The notes under the pieces were generated by a model. It was not told where the DNA came from and searched no databases. It was given only the letters and a program-made list of their open reading frames with translations. Below are positions 7,960 to 16,509 of a stretch of 64,000 bases of DNA, in pieces (position 1 is the first letter of the stretch; each line of letters starts with the position of its first letter). The stretch is from Rothia mucilaginosa. Lineage in GTDB: Bacteria > Actinomycetota > Actinomycetes > Actinomycetales > Micrococcaceae. Location: contig NZ_AP014938.1 in NCBI RefSeq assembly GCF_001548235.1, positions 1,612,001 to 1,676,000 on the forward strand, in the 5' to 3' direction. Made by a program: the position numbers and the translations under genes.

Positions 7960-8080
7960 GGTAAGATAGGGAACAACGGCACCACGCGCGGATGACGCCC
8001 CGCCTGCCCCTCACCTTTCGGTGAGTTGCCAGATGGGGTGAAACACCGGGTGCCTATCGGAACAATCAAAGGAGTACACC
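7960..8080 (+). promoter_or_regulatory. Structured 5' leader of a 23-codon gene
   Basis: TAAGAT at about 7963 could be a -10 element. The following ~110 nt contain a perfect CTCACC-TTTC-GGTGAG hairpin (8010-8025), flanked by CCCC/GGGG pairing (8007-8010 and 8035-8038). A GGTG-AAA-CACC hairpin (8037-8047) partly competes with it. The arrangement resembles alternative folds before a ribosome site (AAAGGAG, 8069). I do not recognise a known riboswitch class. Confidence 0.4.
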
Positions 8081-8152
8081 ATGAAGAAGATTCTGTTCAT
8101 CGCTATCCTGGCAGGCGCTGCATACTTCGGCTACAAGAAGTTCGCTGCCTAA
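8081..8152 (+). CDS. 23-residue small membrane protein
   Basis: Encodes MKKILFIAILAGAAYFGYKK then FAA. This is a two-lysine start, one hydrophobic helix and a basic end. A near-consensus AAAGGAG lies 6-7 nt before the ATG, which argues that it is translated. It resembles the N-terminal half of the small actinobacterial DLW-39 proteins, but lacks the acidic DLW tail, so that link is a guess. It is monocistronic, with a leader at 7960-8080 and a terminator at 8194-8241. Confidence 0.6.
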   Translation: MKKILFIAILAGAAYFGYKKFAA

Positions 8153-8193
8153 ACAGTTAGCCCTCGGGCATTCTACATATCCTTAAGCAACGA

Positions 8194-8241
8194 AAACCCG
8201 CCCTCTCACATATGCACCATATGCGAGACGGCGGGTTTCTC
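8194..8241 (+). terminator. Terminator after the 23-residue gene
   Basis: AAACCCGCC pairs with GGCGGGTTT. The loop contains an additional palindromic CATATG-CAC-CATATG. Ends in TTTCTCGT. Confidence 0.75.
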
Positions 8242-8351
8242 GTATGCCCAACGTCTGGGCCCCAAACCCCCTGGTCCCAAACTCTCTGGGTTTCAAACGC
8301 TCTGGCTTCAAACGCATAGATTCGGGGCCGCGAGCCTATGAGGCGGGCTGC

Positions 8352-9119
8352 CTAGTAGCTCGGCGGAACCTCACCGGTCATCACAACCTTGTTCTGCGAA
8401 GAGCTCCAGGTAAACTCAGCGGTCGCGCGGCCGCTCGCGTTGTGTACCTTCTCGTCTTCCTTCATGTAACGGTAGGTCACACGAATCGAGCTGTCCGAGG
8501 TGCGGGTAATCACCGGGGAGAACGAGTACGGCTCATAGGTTGCGGTACCAATGAACTTGCCGCGGTGGAACAGCAGAATGTGGTGCACCATCGCCGCGGT
8601 GCAGCACGAAGACGGGGAAGAACCCGGAACCGCGTCAATCCACGACAGCTCAGCACAGGGGTCGTAACCTTCGTAGCTTTCCGAAACGTTCGTCCACTGA
8701 TCCCAATTTTTCTTATTCTTCAAATCGCGCAGAGCCTTAGACACCACGGCCGACGCAGAATCAGAAGCGCAGGTGGAGTCCTTCTTCGACTCAGACTTGG
8801 AATCCGACTTCGACTCAGAGGTCTTCGACTCGGAGGCGGTCGGCTCAGCATGAACCGTAATCGTCACCACCGACGGCACCGGAGCAGGCGACGAAGCGCT
8901 CGCGGATGCGCTCGGGCTCGCCGACGGGGTGGGGAACAGCTCCTGCGTAGAAGTAGCGCTCGCGGAGGCAGAAGCACTACCAGAAGAAGACACCACGGTA
9001 CCCGAAACAGCAGAATCAGTGCTTGCCGAGCAGGACGTGACAACAAGAGCTAGAGCGGCACCCAGCGCGGGTAGAGCCAAAGCGGTGCGGCCGGTAAAGC
9101 GGCGGCGAATAGAAGACAT
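8352..9119 (-). CDS. Secreted lipoprotein, LppP/LprE-like
   Basis: 255 residues. A basic N-terminus (MSSIRRRFTGR) and hydrophobic stretch end in the lipobox VTSC with the lipidated Cys at residue 30. About 90 residues of Ser/Ala/Pro/Lys low-complexity linker follow (SASASASA, SESKSDSK). The C-terminal domain has HHILLFHRGKFIGTATYEPYS, resembling the LppP/LprE lipoprotein family of mycobacteria. The function of that family is unknown. It should sit on the outer face of the membrane with the domain held away by the linker. ATG at 9119 follows AGGAGTATTC; an upstream in-frame start (9164) lacks a ribosome site. Confidence 0.7.
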   Translation of the reverse strand: MSSIRRRFTGRTALALPALGAALALVVTSCSASTDSAVSGTVVSSSGSASASASATSTQELFPTPSASPSASASASSPAPVPSVVTITVHAEPTASESKTSESKSDSKSESKKDSTCASDSASAVVSKALRDLKNKKNWDQWTNVSESYEGYDPCAELSWIDAVPGSSPSSCCTAAMVHHILLFHRGKFIGTATYEPYSFSPVITRTSDSSIRVTYRYMKEDEKVHNASGRATAEFTWSSSQNKVVMTGEVPPSY

Positions 9120-9312
9120 GAATACTCCTGAAGATGCGCGGCAGCGCGCATCGGTGCTGGTCAAGAAGTGAATAGTGAACTCGTCCAGTATAGGGAAAAA
9201 GAGGCGGGCACGCAGGGCGCGCGGTCAGCGCCGCTTGTTACCGTGGCATGTCGTTACCGTGGCATGCGCGCTACGTCTGCCCGGCAACAGAACCCTCGGC
9301 AATAAAAACCGG

Positions 9313-10194
9313 CTAGCAGACCTTATCGTCCGTCAGATAATGCACCAGCCAGGCACGCCGCGCGGTCGCAATACGCGCCGTAATTCGCGGAAAAACCCAT
9401 AGACTAATAGCGCCCTGAGTCCACAAAATCAGCGAAAACAGCAGCGGCCGGAACGCAATATCGCGCGGATCCACGCCGGGGCTGAGAAGGCGCGCGAGCG
9501 CATCCGATAGGAACAACGAAGGGAACATCAGCGACATCAGCACCGTACCCAGCACCCAGCCCGGACCGAAACAGAGAAGAACCCAGCGGGCGCTCATCCG
9601 CAGGTTCTTACGGTGCGCCCAACGGAACTGCCAGCCGCGCAGACGGTACGGATAAATCACGCCCAGAATCGAGCCCAGGGACACCACAATAGCCGGCACC
9701 ACAAAGAACGACAGGGACATCATGAGGGTGGGGGTCAGGTGCTTGTCCTGACTGTGCAGAATCAGCGCCAGCAGGGTACCGGAAACACCCGTGATCAGGC
9801 CGATTGCAATAGCCTTCGTGCGCACGAACAGGCGCAGGGCGTGCGGGTCGCTACTGCGCAACGCACGCAGCGCATGCTCCTCATCGTGACCCATCAGGTT
9901 CGTTGAGGTGACGTCCGCGACCATCCAGCCGACCATCACCAGCGCAAAACCAGCCGGGCCCTTAAACTCGCTAAACAGCCACGAACGCCAGGCTTCCGGG
10001 AGTAGGTACCAGCAGATTGCCGCCAGCAGGGCGTTACATATGAGCGTCTGTGTTTCCACGGGGAGGGGGCGTGTGAACATACGGCGCAGCTCGGCACGCA
10101 CACTCGGCCGGTACGTATTGTGCGGATCAATGAGGGCACGACCCTCCACCCGCTGACGGCGCAGGTCCTGACGGAGTGCCCTGAAATTCGTCAC
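9313..10194 (-). CDS. Polytopic membrane protein of unknown function (start uncertain)
   Basis: About 293 residues from GTG 10194. Hydrophobic segments include ICNALLAAICWYLLP, GFALVMVGWMVADV, AIGLITGVSGTLLALIL, MMSLSFFVVPAIVVSLGSILGVIYP, WVLLCFGPGWVLGTVLMSLMF and LLFSLILWTQGAISLWVF, so six spans are likely. The layout recalls ABC-2 type permeases but I see no partner ATPase, so I leave it unassigned. The frame stays open to 10554, overlapping tpx on the other strand. That extension is Arg-rich shadow sequence without membrane or domain character, so I cut it. No good ribosome site marks the true start. Confidence 0.6.
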   Translation of the reverse strand: MTNFRALRQDLRRQRVEGRALIDPHNTYRPSVRAELRRMFTRPLPVETQTLICNALLAAICWYLLPEAWRSWLFSEFKGPAGFALVMVGWMVADVTSTNLMGHDEEHALRALRSSDPHALRLFVRTKAIAIGLITGVSGTLLALILHSQDKHLTPTLMMSLSFFVVPAIVVSLGSILGVIYPYRLRGWQFRWAHRKNLRMSARWVLLCFGPGWVLGTVLMSLMFPSLFLSDALARLLSPGVDPRDIAFRPLLFSLILWTQGAISLWVFPRITARIATARRAWLVHYLTDDKVC

Positions 10195-10258
10195 GGGGTG
10201 CGCCAGCGGCGCAAGGCGGAAGATACGTGCCTCAATATGCTCACCTGCCCATTGTAGA

Positions 10259-10283
10259 GGTGCCGCTGAGGCGAAGCGGCACC
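10259..10283. repeat. Inverted repeat between the membrane-protein gene and tpx
   Basis: GGTGCCGCT-gaggcga-AGCGGCACC, a perfect 9-bp stem. It lies upstream of both divergent genes, about 85 bp before the tpx start, so it may be an operator or a leader hairpin. Confidence 0.5.
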
Positions 10284-10367
10284 GCAGAAAATCAGCTATG
10301 CGGAAACTCCGCCCGCTAGTGCCTGTGTCCCCTTGCACACCCGCCCTATCCAGGGGACAATGAAGGC

Positions 10368-10868
10368 ATGGCTGAAGTAACTCTACATAACGAACTCGTA
10401 ATCCACACCAACGGCGACCTGCCCGCAGTCGGCGCAAAGCTGCCCGAATTCTCGGTTCTCGCGGCTGATCTCTCCGAGATCTCCTCCGCAGATTTCGCAG
10501 GTAAGAACCTGGTGCTGAACATCTTCCCCTCCGTCGACACCAGTGTGTGCGCAACCAGCGTCCGCACCTTCAACAAGCAGGCTGCAGGCCTGGAGAACAC
10601 CGTCGTGCTGTGCGTCTCCAACGACCTGCCCTTCGCAATCGGCCGCTTCTGCGCAGCCGAGGGCATTGAGAACGTCGTCACCTCCTCCGCTTTCCGCTCC
10701 TCCTTCGGTGAGGACTTCGGCGTGAAGCTGATTGACGGCCCCCTGGCTGGTCTGCTGGCACGCTCCGTGGTCGTCGTGAACCCCGCCGGTGAGGTCATTT
10801 ACACCGAGCTGGTTCCCGAAACCACCAACGAGCCCAACTACGAAGCAGCCTTGGCAGCTATCAAGTAA
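10368..10868 (+). CDS. tpx: Thiol peroxidase (Tpx, atypical 2-Cys peroxiredoxin)
   Basis: Cytoplasmic peroxide scavenger of 166 residues, full length for the family. The peroxidatic Cys61 sits in the Tpx signature [17 protein letters not shown], and the resolving Cys95 is in [11 protein letters not shown], giving the intramolecular disulfide of Tpx. The N-terminal [23 protein letters not shown] is also characteristic. It probably draws electrons from thioredoxin. The gene is single, with a terminator at 11026. Its last 15 bases including the stop are exactly duplicated in tandem. Confidence 0.95.
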   Translation: MAEVTLHNELVIHTNGDLPAVGAKLPEFSVLAADLSEISSADFAGKNLVLNIFPSVDTSVCATSVRTFNKQAAGLENTVVLCVSNDLPFAIGRFCAAEGIENVVTSSAFRSSFGEDFGVKLIDGPLAGLLARSVVVVNPAGEVIYTELVPETTNEPNYEAALAAIK

Positions 10869-10883
10869 GCAGCTATCAAGTAA
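10854..10883 (+). repeat. Perfect tandem duplication of the tpx 3' end
   Basis: GCAGCTATCAAGTAA occurs twice back to back. The first copy ends the gene and the second repeats the last four codons and the stop, in frame. Confidence 0.9.
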
Positions 10884-11025
10884 GCTTAGTACGGGAGCCG
10901 GACGCAATCCCGGCACCCGCACATACTTCCGTCAGGGACACCTGGCGGTACCAGCACAGCAGATACTGAACGTCTACAGCGCATGATCTAGGGTTCACCC
11001 ACACATGCGGCTGGCGACAGCATAA

Positions 11026-11063
11026 CGCCCCGCCCACCCGGTATTTCGGGTGGGCGGGGCGCT
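11026..11063. terminator. Bidirectional terminator between tpx and azlC
   Basis: 15-bp stem CGCCCCGCCCACCCG with a 6-nt loop between convergent genes, followed by CTTTA on the plus side. Confidence 0.8.
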
Positions 11064-11079
11064 TTACTATACCCAGGCG

Positions 11080-11124
11080 CTAGTGCGCGATTCAGACTTA
11101 GTGCGCGAGCTAGGCTTAGTGCGC
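11080..11124 (-). repeat. 18-bp tandem repeat over the azlC stop codon
   Basis: GCGCACTAA, the azlC stop region on the minus strand, recurs at 18-bp spacing with related filler. There are three copies, at 11116-11124, 11098-11106 and 11080-11088 (last one ending TAG). Each extra stop is in the azlC frame. Confidence 0.75.
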
Positions 11125-12105
11125 AGAGGCGCCGGGATTGCCGGGAGCGCCTGAGGTTTCGGAGGTTTCGGCGGCTCCGGCGGGCTCCTCATCCGCGACC
11201 AGCATATGCTCCGGCAGAGTGCCGCGGCGCTTAGCCACCACAAAACGCGACACCAACAGCAGAATGTACACCACCATCGAAATCAGCAGCATCGACTGCG
11301 GCGCCAACACCAAGCCAACCACCGCAGACACACCCGCAATAGCGGCAGTCGTGCGGTCCTTAGAACTGCGATACGCATCGATAGCGAGCACCGCAAAGAG
11401 CGCCGTCATCACAAAATCCACGCCCTTGAGCTCACTCAAGAAACTTGCACCCAGCACATAGCCGAGCGTAGCGCTCGACAAAACGCTCAAATGCAGGCCC
11501 GCGTGAATCCACAGGATGCGGGAGGCACGAAGTTTATGACGGTCCGGTCCGGTGTTCAGCGCGTACGCCTCATCGATGAGCGTGTACACGGTGTAGAACT
11601 TCGCCAAACCACCACGCACACGCTCAATCGGGTACGACAGACCGTACATGAGGTGGCGCGAATTAATGAGCAGAGTCATCACCGCAATAGAAAACAGCGA
11701 CGCATGATTCGAGACCATGTCAATCAGCACGAACTCCACCGAACCGGCAAACACCAGCACCGGCAGCAGGGGAGCCACCCAGAACGGCAGACCGTAACTG
11801 TGCACCATCACGCCCAGACCAATGCCGACAAAGAACAGACCCAGCATGATGACACCGGCAACGCGGATCGCCTCCGCAAAACCGCTCTCGTGCGGTTGCT
11901 GAGAGCCCTGTGCATCGGGGGAGGCGGTCGCCTCCACTACCGGAATCATGCCGGTCAGCGGAAGAGCAGAGGCAATAACCTGCTCAACCTGCTCCTGGCT
12001 TGCCTGGTGAGGTGCAGAACCTGAACCCTGAGGCGAAGAAGGCTGAGAGGAAGAAGCCAGAGAAGGCGAAACAGCGTTGTTTTCCTGATCCTTAGAGATG
12101 CTCAT
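11116..12105 (-). CDS. azlC: AzlC-family branched-chain amino acid exporter, large subunit
   Basis: 329-residue inner-membrane protein. A ~75-residue polar N-terminal tail precedes the core: VIMLGLFFVGIGLGVMVHSYGLPFWVAPLLP, then FAGSVEFVLIDMVS and LINSRHLMYGLSYP, the AzlC hallmark. AzlC and AzlD together export branched-chain amino acids or analogues in other bacteria. The azlD gene lies 9 bp upstream on the same strand, consistent with one operon. The long Ser/Gln/Pro N-terminal tail and the C-terminal Glu/Thr/Ser/Gly tail are unusual additions. A close paralogue is encoded at 12987. Confidence 0.85.
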   Translation of the reverse strand: MSISKDQENNAVSPSLASSSQPSSPQGSGSAPHQASQEQVEQVIASALPLTGMIPVVEATASPDAQGSQQPHESGFAEAIRVAGVIMLGLFFVGIGLGVMVHSYGLPFWVAPLLPVLVFAGSVEFVLIDMVSNHASLFSIAVMTLLINSRHLMYGLSYPIERVRGGLAKFYTVYTLIDEAYALNTGPDRHKLRASRILWIHAGLHLSVLSSATLGYVLGASFLSELKGVDFVMTALFAVLAIDAYRSSKDRTTAAIAGVSAVVGLVLAPQSMLLISMVVYILLLVSRFVVAKRRGTLPEHMLVADEEPAGAAETSETSGAPGNPGASAH

Positions 12106-12114
12106 CGTAACCCC

Positions 12115-12450
12115 CTAGAAAACCCAGTTAGCCAGTACAACGCAGGTGACGGTACCCGCCACCATACTCAACACCATATTCTTACGCCACAGGTGCACCG
12201 CCACGGTCACCACCAGACCCGCCAAGTACGGTGCCGCCGTAGCGAACGAAGAATAATCAATCTTCGCCACCGCATAGATGGCAAGCAGCGCGACTGCGCC
12301 GAGCGGAATCCAGTGGCTGAGCGCATCCAAAAGTTCGGAGCCAGCCAGCGCCTTCTTCAAACCGAAAGGTAGCAAACGAAGCAGGAACGTGATACCTGCA
12401 GCCACAAGTATTGCGGCAAGAATATAACCGGTGGTCACTTCACTATTCAT
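12115..12450 (-). CDS. azlD: AzlD-family small subunit of amino acid exporter
   Basis: 111 residues with four hydrophobic segments, beginning MNSEVTTGYILAAILVAAG. The AzlD pattern ITFLLRLLPFGLKKALAG and WIPLGAVALLAIYAV is clear. It forms the permease with AzlC, encoded 9 bp downstream. I placed the start at ATG 12450 because the longer upstream frame lacks membrane or domain character. An AG-rich AGAAAGAGA serves as ribosome site. Confidence 0.85.
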   Translation of the reverse strand: MNSEVTTGYILAAILVAAGITFLLRLLPFGLKKALAGSELLDALSHWIPLGAVALLAIYAVAKIDYSSFATAAPYLAGLVVTVAVHLWRKNMVLSMVAGTVTCVVLANWVF

Positions 12451-12986
12451 GAAGATTTTCTCTTTCTGCACATACTCAGCGAAAGAACCCGAAAAGAGCG
12501 GAAGAACCCTGAACAAGGCGTGCGGGTGAAGCCCTGAAAAGCGTCCGCGAAACCTGAAAGCATCCGCGAAAAAGGGTGGGGAGAGTCCAGCCGAAGAGAG
12601 GCAGGGTGCTAAGTAGTGCGGTAGGTACGTGAGTTGATGAAAGCCGCGAAACGTGGAGGCGGAGGGCCGTTCCTCCTGCACGAGTTTTTCTGCGTAAATT
12701 TTCAGCGCAAGTTTTTCTGCGCGGGTAGTTGTGCGCGTCAGTAGTTCTCGTGCGTGACCTCGGGTGATGCCGCTCCCGGTGCGGTGTTACTCCGGGGCGG
12801 CACAGCGTTCTGCGTCGCTAGTTTCCTTAGCGGTGTCTTTCATCTGAGTCATGGGGTACCTCAACCTCTGGGAGCCTCCGTGCAGGTTCGCGCGGGAGGC
12901 ATTATGCGAATCCTAGAAATAGAAAGAGGGGAGAGCGAAGCTCCACTCATCTATCCTAACTGGTTTTGAACACGTATGTAACGTTC
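12451..12986 (-). promoter_or_regulatory. 536-bp region between azlC paralogue and azlD, with a possible 21-residue ORF
   Basis: No ordinary gene. On the minus strand, 12852-12787 encodes MTQMKDTAKETSDAERCAAP then E and stop, with GAGG seven bases before the ATG. It is not rich in branched-chain residues, so it is not an obvious attenuation peptide. The long distance to azlD suggests azlDC has its own promoter and leader here. I found no T-box or other known riboswitch pattern by eye. Confidence 0.35.
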
Positions 12987-13844
12987 TTATCGCTGTGTGG
13001 AAGCGGGCGCGTCAGGAGTAGCGGCGGTGGCTGGGCTCTCTGCAGCGCTTTCAGCCTCAGCCGCTACCTCATGCCCAGCACGATGCGGTAGCGTACCGCG
13101 GCGCTTCGCCACCGGGAAACGCGCCAGCAGCAGCACCACATACGAACCCAACGCCACCACCAGGAACGAGGACGGCGCAAAAATCAGCGCAACCGCCGCC
13201 GAAACCGCCACAAAGAGCGCCGTCACGCGATCCGGGTTGGCGCGGTAGCCGTCCATCGCAAGAACCGTGAAGATGGCCACCATCACGAAGTCCACGCCCT
13301 TCAGGCTGCTGAGGAAGCTCGCGCCCAGCACATACCCGAGGACTACGCTCAGAACCCACGACACGTAAATCAGCACGTTCACCCACAGAATGCGCGCCCC
13401 CGAACGCTCATTACGATCGGGACCGGAGTTGAGAGCAAACGCCTCATCGCAAAGAGTGTGAATCGCCAGAGCCTTAGCCCAGAAACCCTTCACATTGTGC
13501 AACGGGTAGGAAAGACCGTACACCAGATGGCGCGCATTCACCAGGAACACCGTCAACGCAATCGACGCCAGGGGCGTGCCAGCGCTGACCATACCCACCA
13601 TGAGGAACTCCACCGAACCGGCAAAAACTAGGGCAGAGAGCAGTGGCGCAGTCCAGAGGGGCAGGCCGTGCGCGTTGAGAATAATGCCCAAACCCAAACC
13701 CAGCACGGCGATACCGAGCATCACCACGGAAGAATCCGCAACAGCCAAGCGGAAATCATTCTGCACGCCGGTTCCCTTAAGCCGAGTGCCCTGATGCTTA
13801 GCGCCCTGATGTTTAGCGCCCTGAAGCTTGGGAGTCTGTGCCAT
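12987..13844 (-). CDS. Second AzlC-family permease (paralogue without adjacent AzlD)
   Basis: 285-residue membrane protein closely related to the azlC product downstream. Shared stretches include NAHGLPLWTAPLLSALVFAG, LVNARHLVYGLSYP, DEAFALNSGPDRNE, LGYVLGASFLSSLKGVDFVM and FPVAKRRGTLPHR. It probably arose by tandem duplication. No second azlD lies next to it, so it may share the single AzlD. The extreme N-terminus holds a short tandem repeat (KLQGAKHQGAKHQG), encoded by a 15-bp repeat at about 13785-13830. Confidence 0.8.
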   Translation of the reverse strand: MAQTPKLQGAKHQGAKHQGTRLKGTGVQNDFRLAVADSSVVMLGIAVLGLGLGIILNAHGLPLWTAPLLSALVFAGSVEFLMVGMVSAGTPLASIALTVFLVNARHLVYGLSYPLHNVKGFWAKALAIHTLCDEAFALNSGPDRNERSGARILWVNVLIYVSWVLSVVLGYVLGASFLSSLKGVDFVMVAIFTVLAMDGYRANPDRVTALFVAVSAAVALIFAPSSFLVVALGSYVVLLLARFPVAKRRGTLPHRAGHEVAAEAESAAESPATAATPDAPASTQR

Positions 13845-14069
13845 AAGTGGGTTCCTCGTATGCGTTACGTTCTGTGAAATGCCTCATCTGCCTGTGCGCG
13901 GGTCAAGATAACGCCCGTCGCGGCTTTCCAGTGTATAGGAGCAAGCGGTTGACCAAGGAGAAAAAGAGTCCGGGAATAAAATATGAGAAACACGCTTATA
14001 GTGAATGACACTAAACAACGCGGCGCTGAATAACCTAGCGACCGCGCAGACAACCCGAAAGGAACTTCA

Positions 14070-14567
14070 ATGGCTGAGCAGAATGCCTCCCGGAACACCG
14101 CAGAAGAGCAGAAGAAGGTGTACTCGCGCCAGCAGGAACGCCGCGAGCTCGAAAACTACCGCCAGACCAAGATCGAGCGCATCGACCGCCTGCGCTACCG
14201 TGCCTACGGTGCCAACGGCGCAACCCTCGACTTCGGTGTGGGTGAGGGCCTGCTGACCCCCGTCGAGCTGCTGCTCGCCGCGATTGCCGGCTGCTCCTCC
14301 GTGGACGTGGACGCGGGCACCTCCCGCCGCTCCACCCCCGAGGTGTTCGAGGTGCTCGCCTCGGCGCTGAAGCAGACCGAAGACGGCGCGGTGCGCCTCG
14401 ACGACGTTGAGGTGGACTTTGATGTGCGATTCCCCGAGGACGAGCAGGGCGCCACTGCGCAGAAGATGGTGGACCGCCTGATTCAGCTCAGCGAGCAGAA
14501 GGACTGCACCGTTTCCCGTACCGTGGAGCACCCCACGAAGGTTTCGTTCCACAACCTGGCGAACTAG
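14070..14567 (+). CDS. OsmC-family peroxiredoxin-like protein
   Basis: 165-residue cytoplasmic protein. The OsmC fold is recognised by LTPVELLLAAIAGCSSVDVD with Cys75, and the second conserved cysteine C146 in EQKDCTVSRTVEH. Family members reduce organic hydroperoxides using a Cys pair. A charged, coiled-coil-prone ~40-residue N-terminal extension precedes the domain. The ATG at 14070 lies behind AAAGGAACTTCA. Single gene with a strong terminator at 14614. Confidence 0.85.
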   Translation: MAEQNASRNTAEEQKKVYSRQQERRELENYRQTKIERIDRLRYRAYGANGATLDFGVGEGLLTPVELLLAAIAGCSSVDVDAGTSRRSTPEVFEVLASALKQTEDGAVRLDDVEVDFDVRFPEDEQGATAQKMVDRLIQLSEQKDCTVSRTVEHPTKVSFHNLAN

Positions 14568-14613
14568 AAAGGCTAGACGGACTAAACGCCCGGAGAGATA
14601 GCCTGACTTGAGG

Positions 14614-14656
14614 CCCTCCCGTGCCGCTCGTGATGGAGCGGCTCGGGAGGGTTTTT
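14614..14656 (+). terminator. Terminator after the OsmC gene
   Basis: CCCTCCCGTGCCGCTC pairs with GAGCGGCTCGGGAGGG across a 6-nt loop, followed by TTTTT. Confidence 0.85.
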
Positions 14657-14699
14657 CTGTGTTTTTGTGGGTTTGGGGTGGAAAAGAGCCCGGAAAGCG

Positions 14700-14877
14700 G
14701 GTAGGATTGACCCTCAGATTAGGAAAACTTACGGTACGTAAGAAATCCTTAAGATTGAAGAATTTCTTGACCCAGGCACAAACCTTCGGCGGCACCACCC
14801 GCAGCAGGACTAGACTGGACACCAGACTAGACCGCTAGCAAACGCACGAAGCAATAGCCTCAGAAAGAAGACCTGAC
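14700..14877 (+). promoter_or_regulatory. Upstream region of the lysine permease gene
   Basis: AT-richer patch holding a palindrome CTTACG-GTA-CGTAAG (14728-14742). Directly after it an inverted pair AAGAAAT...ATTTCTT straddles CTTAAG. TTGACC at about 14708 and TTGACC at about 14767 are candidate -35 boxes. The palindromes are plausible operator sites; the regulator is unknown. Confidence 0.4.
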
Positions 14878-16371
14878 ATGGCACAGCCTACAGAGACTTC
14901 CGGCGCTGCATCGGAAGCCACCCCCGCAGAGGGCGAACTGAAGCGAGGCCTCTCCGCCCGCCACATGCAGATGATCGCAATCGGCGGCGCAATCGGCACC
15001 GGCCTCTTCGTCGCCTCCGGTAAGACCATCTCCACCGCAGGCCCCGGCGGCGCAATCCTCGCCTACGCCCTCATCGGCATCATGGTGCTCTTCCTCATGC
15101 AGTCCCTCGGCGAGATGGCTGCGCACCTGCCCGTCCCCGGCGCATTCCAGACCTACGCGGCACGCTACGTGTCCCCGTCCTTCGGCTTCGCCATGGGCTG
15201 GAACTACTGGTTCAACTGGGCGATTACCGTCGCCGCCGAGCTCGTCGCCGTCGGCGAGGTGATGAGGTACTGGTTCCCGGACATCCCATCCTGGGTGTGG
15301 GCGGCAGGATTCCTTGTGCTGCTGACCGGCATCAACGCCCTCTCGGCACGCTCCTACGGTGAAAGCGAGTTCTGGCTCGCAACCATCAAGGTCGTTACCG
15401 TGGTCGTCTTCCTCATCGCTGGTATCGCCATGATTTTCGGCATCCTGGGCGGTAGCTCCCCGGGCGTCTCCAACTGGACCGTCGGTGAGGCACCCTTCGT
15501 CGGCGGCGCACCCGCCGTACTCACCATCTTCATGGTGGCAGGCTTCTCCTTCCAGGGCACCGAAATGATCGGTGTGGCTGCCGGCGAATCTGAGAACCCC
15601 CGCCGCGACGTGCCCCGCGCACTGACCAGCGTGTTCTGGCGCATCATGCTCTTCTACATCGGCGCGATGGTCGTCATCGGCTTCCTGATTCCTTACTCCG
15701 ACCCGAACCTGCTCACCGCAGCGGACGGCAACATCAACATCTCCCCGTTCACCCTCATCTTCGAGCGTGCGGGCATCGCCTTCGCGGCAGCCATCATGAA
15801 CGCCGTGATCCTCTCCGCAGTGCTCTCTGCAGGTAACTCGGGCCTGTACGTTTCGGCTCGTATGCTCTTCGCACTCGCCCAGGAGGGTAAGGCACCGAAG
15901 ATGTTCACCCGCATCAACTCCGGCGGCGTGCCCATGAACGCGCTGCTGGCAACCGCAGCTATCGGCGCGGTCGGCTTCATCGCCGCACTGCTCTCGCCGG
16001 ATGGTGCGTACCTGTGGCTGGTGAACGTGTCCGGTCTGGCTGGCTTCATCACCTGGGTGGGTATCGCCGTGGCTCACTACCGTTTCCGCCGCGCATACCT
16101 GAAGCAGGGCAACAGCCTGAAGGACCTGCCCTACGTGGCGCCGTTCTTCCCCGCGGGCCCGATTATCGCCTTCCTCATGTGCCTGGTCGTTATTGGTGGC
16201 CAGAACTACGAGGCGTTCCTGAGCGGTGACTGGGCTGGCGTGCTCAGCTCCTACATTGGTCTGCCCGTGATTATCGCGGTCTGGCTGGTGCACCGCGTGG
16301 TCACTCGTGACCGCCTGATTCCGTTGGAGCAGATTGACGTGAGCGGCATTGAGGTGAAGGCTTCGAAGTAA
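14878..16371 (+). CDS. lysP: Lysine-specific amino acid permease (LysP-like, APC family)
   Basis: 497-residue inner-membrane symporter with about 12 spans. From memory it matches E. coli LysP along its length. Landmarks are SARHMQMIAIGGAIGTGLFV, MGWNYWFNWAITVAAELVA, SNWTVGEAPFVGG, GFSFQGTEMIGVAAGESENP, SAVLSAGNSGLYVSARMLF, AVAHYRFRRAYLKQG and GQNYEAFLSGDW. It should import L-lysine with protons. The substrate is inferred from similarity; close relatives carry other basic or aromatic amino acids. Single gene with its own upstream region and terminator. Confidence 0.85.
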   Translation: MAQPTETSGAASEATPAEGELKRGLSARHMQMIAIGGAIGTGLFVASGKTISTAGPGGAILAYALIGIMVLFLMQSLGEMAAHLPVPGAFQTYAARYVSPSFGFAMGWNYWFNWAITVAAELVAVGEVMRYWFPDIPSWVWAAGFLVLLTGINALSARSYGESEFWLATIKVVTVVVFLIAGIAMIFGILGGSSPGVSNWTVGEAPFVGGAPAVLTIFMVAGFSFQGTEMIGVAAGESENPRRDVPRALTSVFWRIMLFYIGAMVVIGFLIPYSDPNLLTAADGNINISPFTLIFERAGIAFAAAIMNAVILSAVLSAGNSGLYVSARMLFALAQEGKAPKMFTRINSGGVPMNALLATAAIGAVGFIAALLSPDGAYLWLVNVSGLAGFITWVGIAVAHYRFRRAYLKQGNSLKDLPYVAPFFPAGPIIAFLMCLVVIGGQNYEAFLSGDWAGVLSSYIGLPVIIAVWLVHRVVTRDRLIPLEQIDVSGIEVKASK

Positions 16372-16413
16372 CGCAAACGATTGCGCCAGCTGATTGAATG
16401 AGCTGATACGTGA

Positions 16414-16456
16414 AGAGCCGCCGGTTCCCCTGATTGAGGGGAGCCGGCGGCTCTTT
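16414..16456. terminator. Terminator between lysP and the wall-anchored protein gene
   Basis: AGAGCCGCCGGTTCCCCT pairs with a complementary arm around the loop gattg, then TTT. It lies between convergent genes and probably works both ways. Confidence 0.85.
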
Positions 16457-16509
16457 GCTATCCGCAGTTTATTCCGTACGGGTGAGCTAGGCTGTATGCC
16501 CTGCAGCTC

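Noticed and set aside
10195..10554. N-terminal extension of the membrane-protein frame
   Set aside because: Overlaps tpx on the opposite strand and reads as Arg-rich low-complexity sequence without hydrophobic or domain character.
14860..16293. Long minus-strand open frame (477 codons) opposite lysP
   Set aside because: It is the antisense shadow of a clear permease gene. Its translation is a Gly/His/Asp/Cys-rich string without domains, typical of the complement of high-GC coding DNA.
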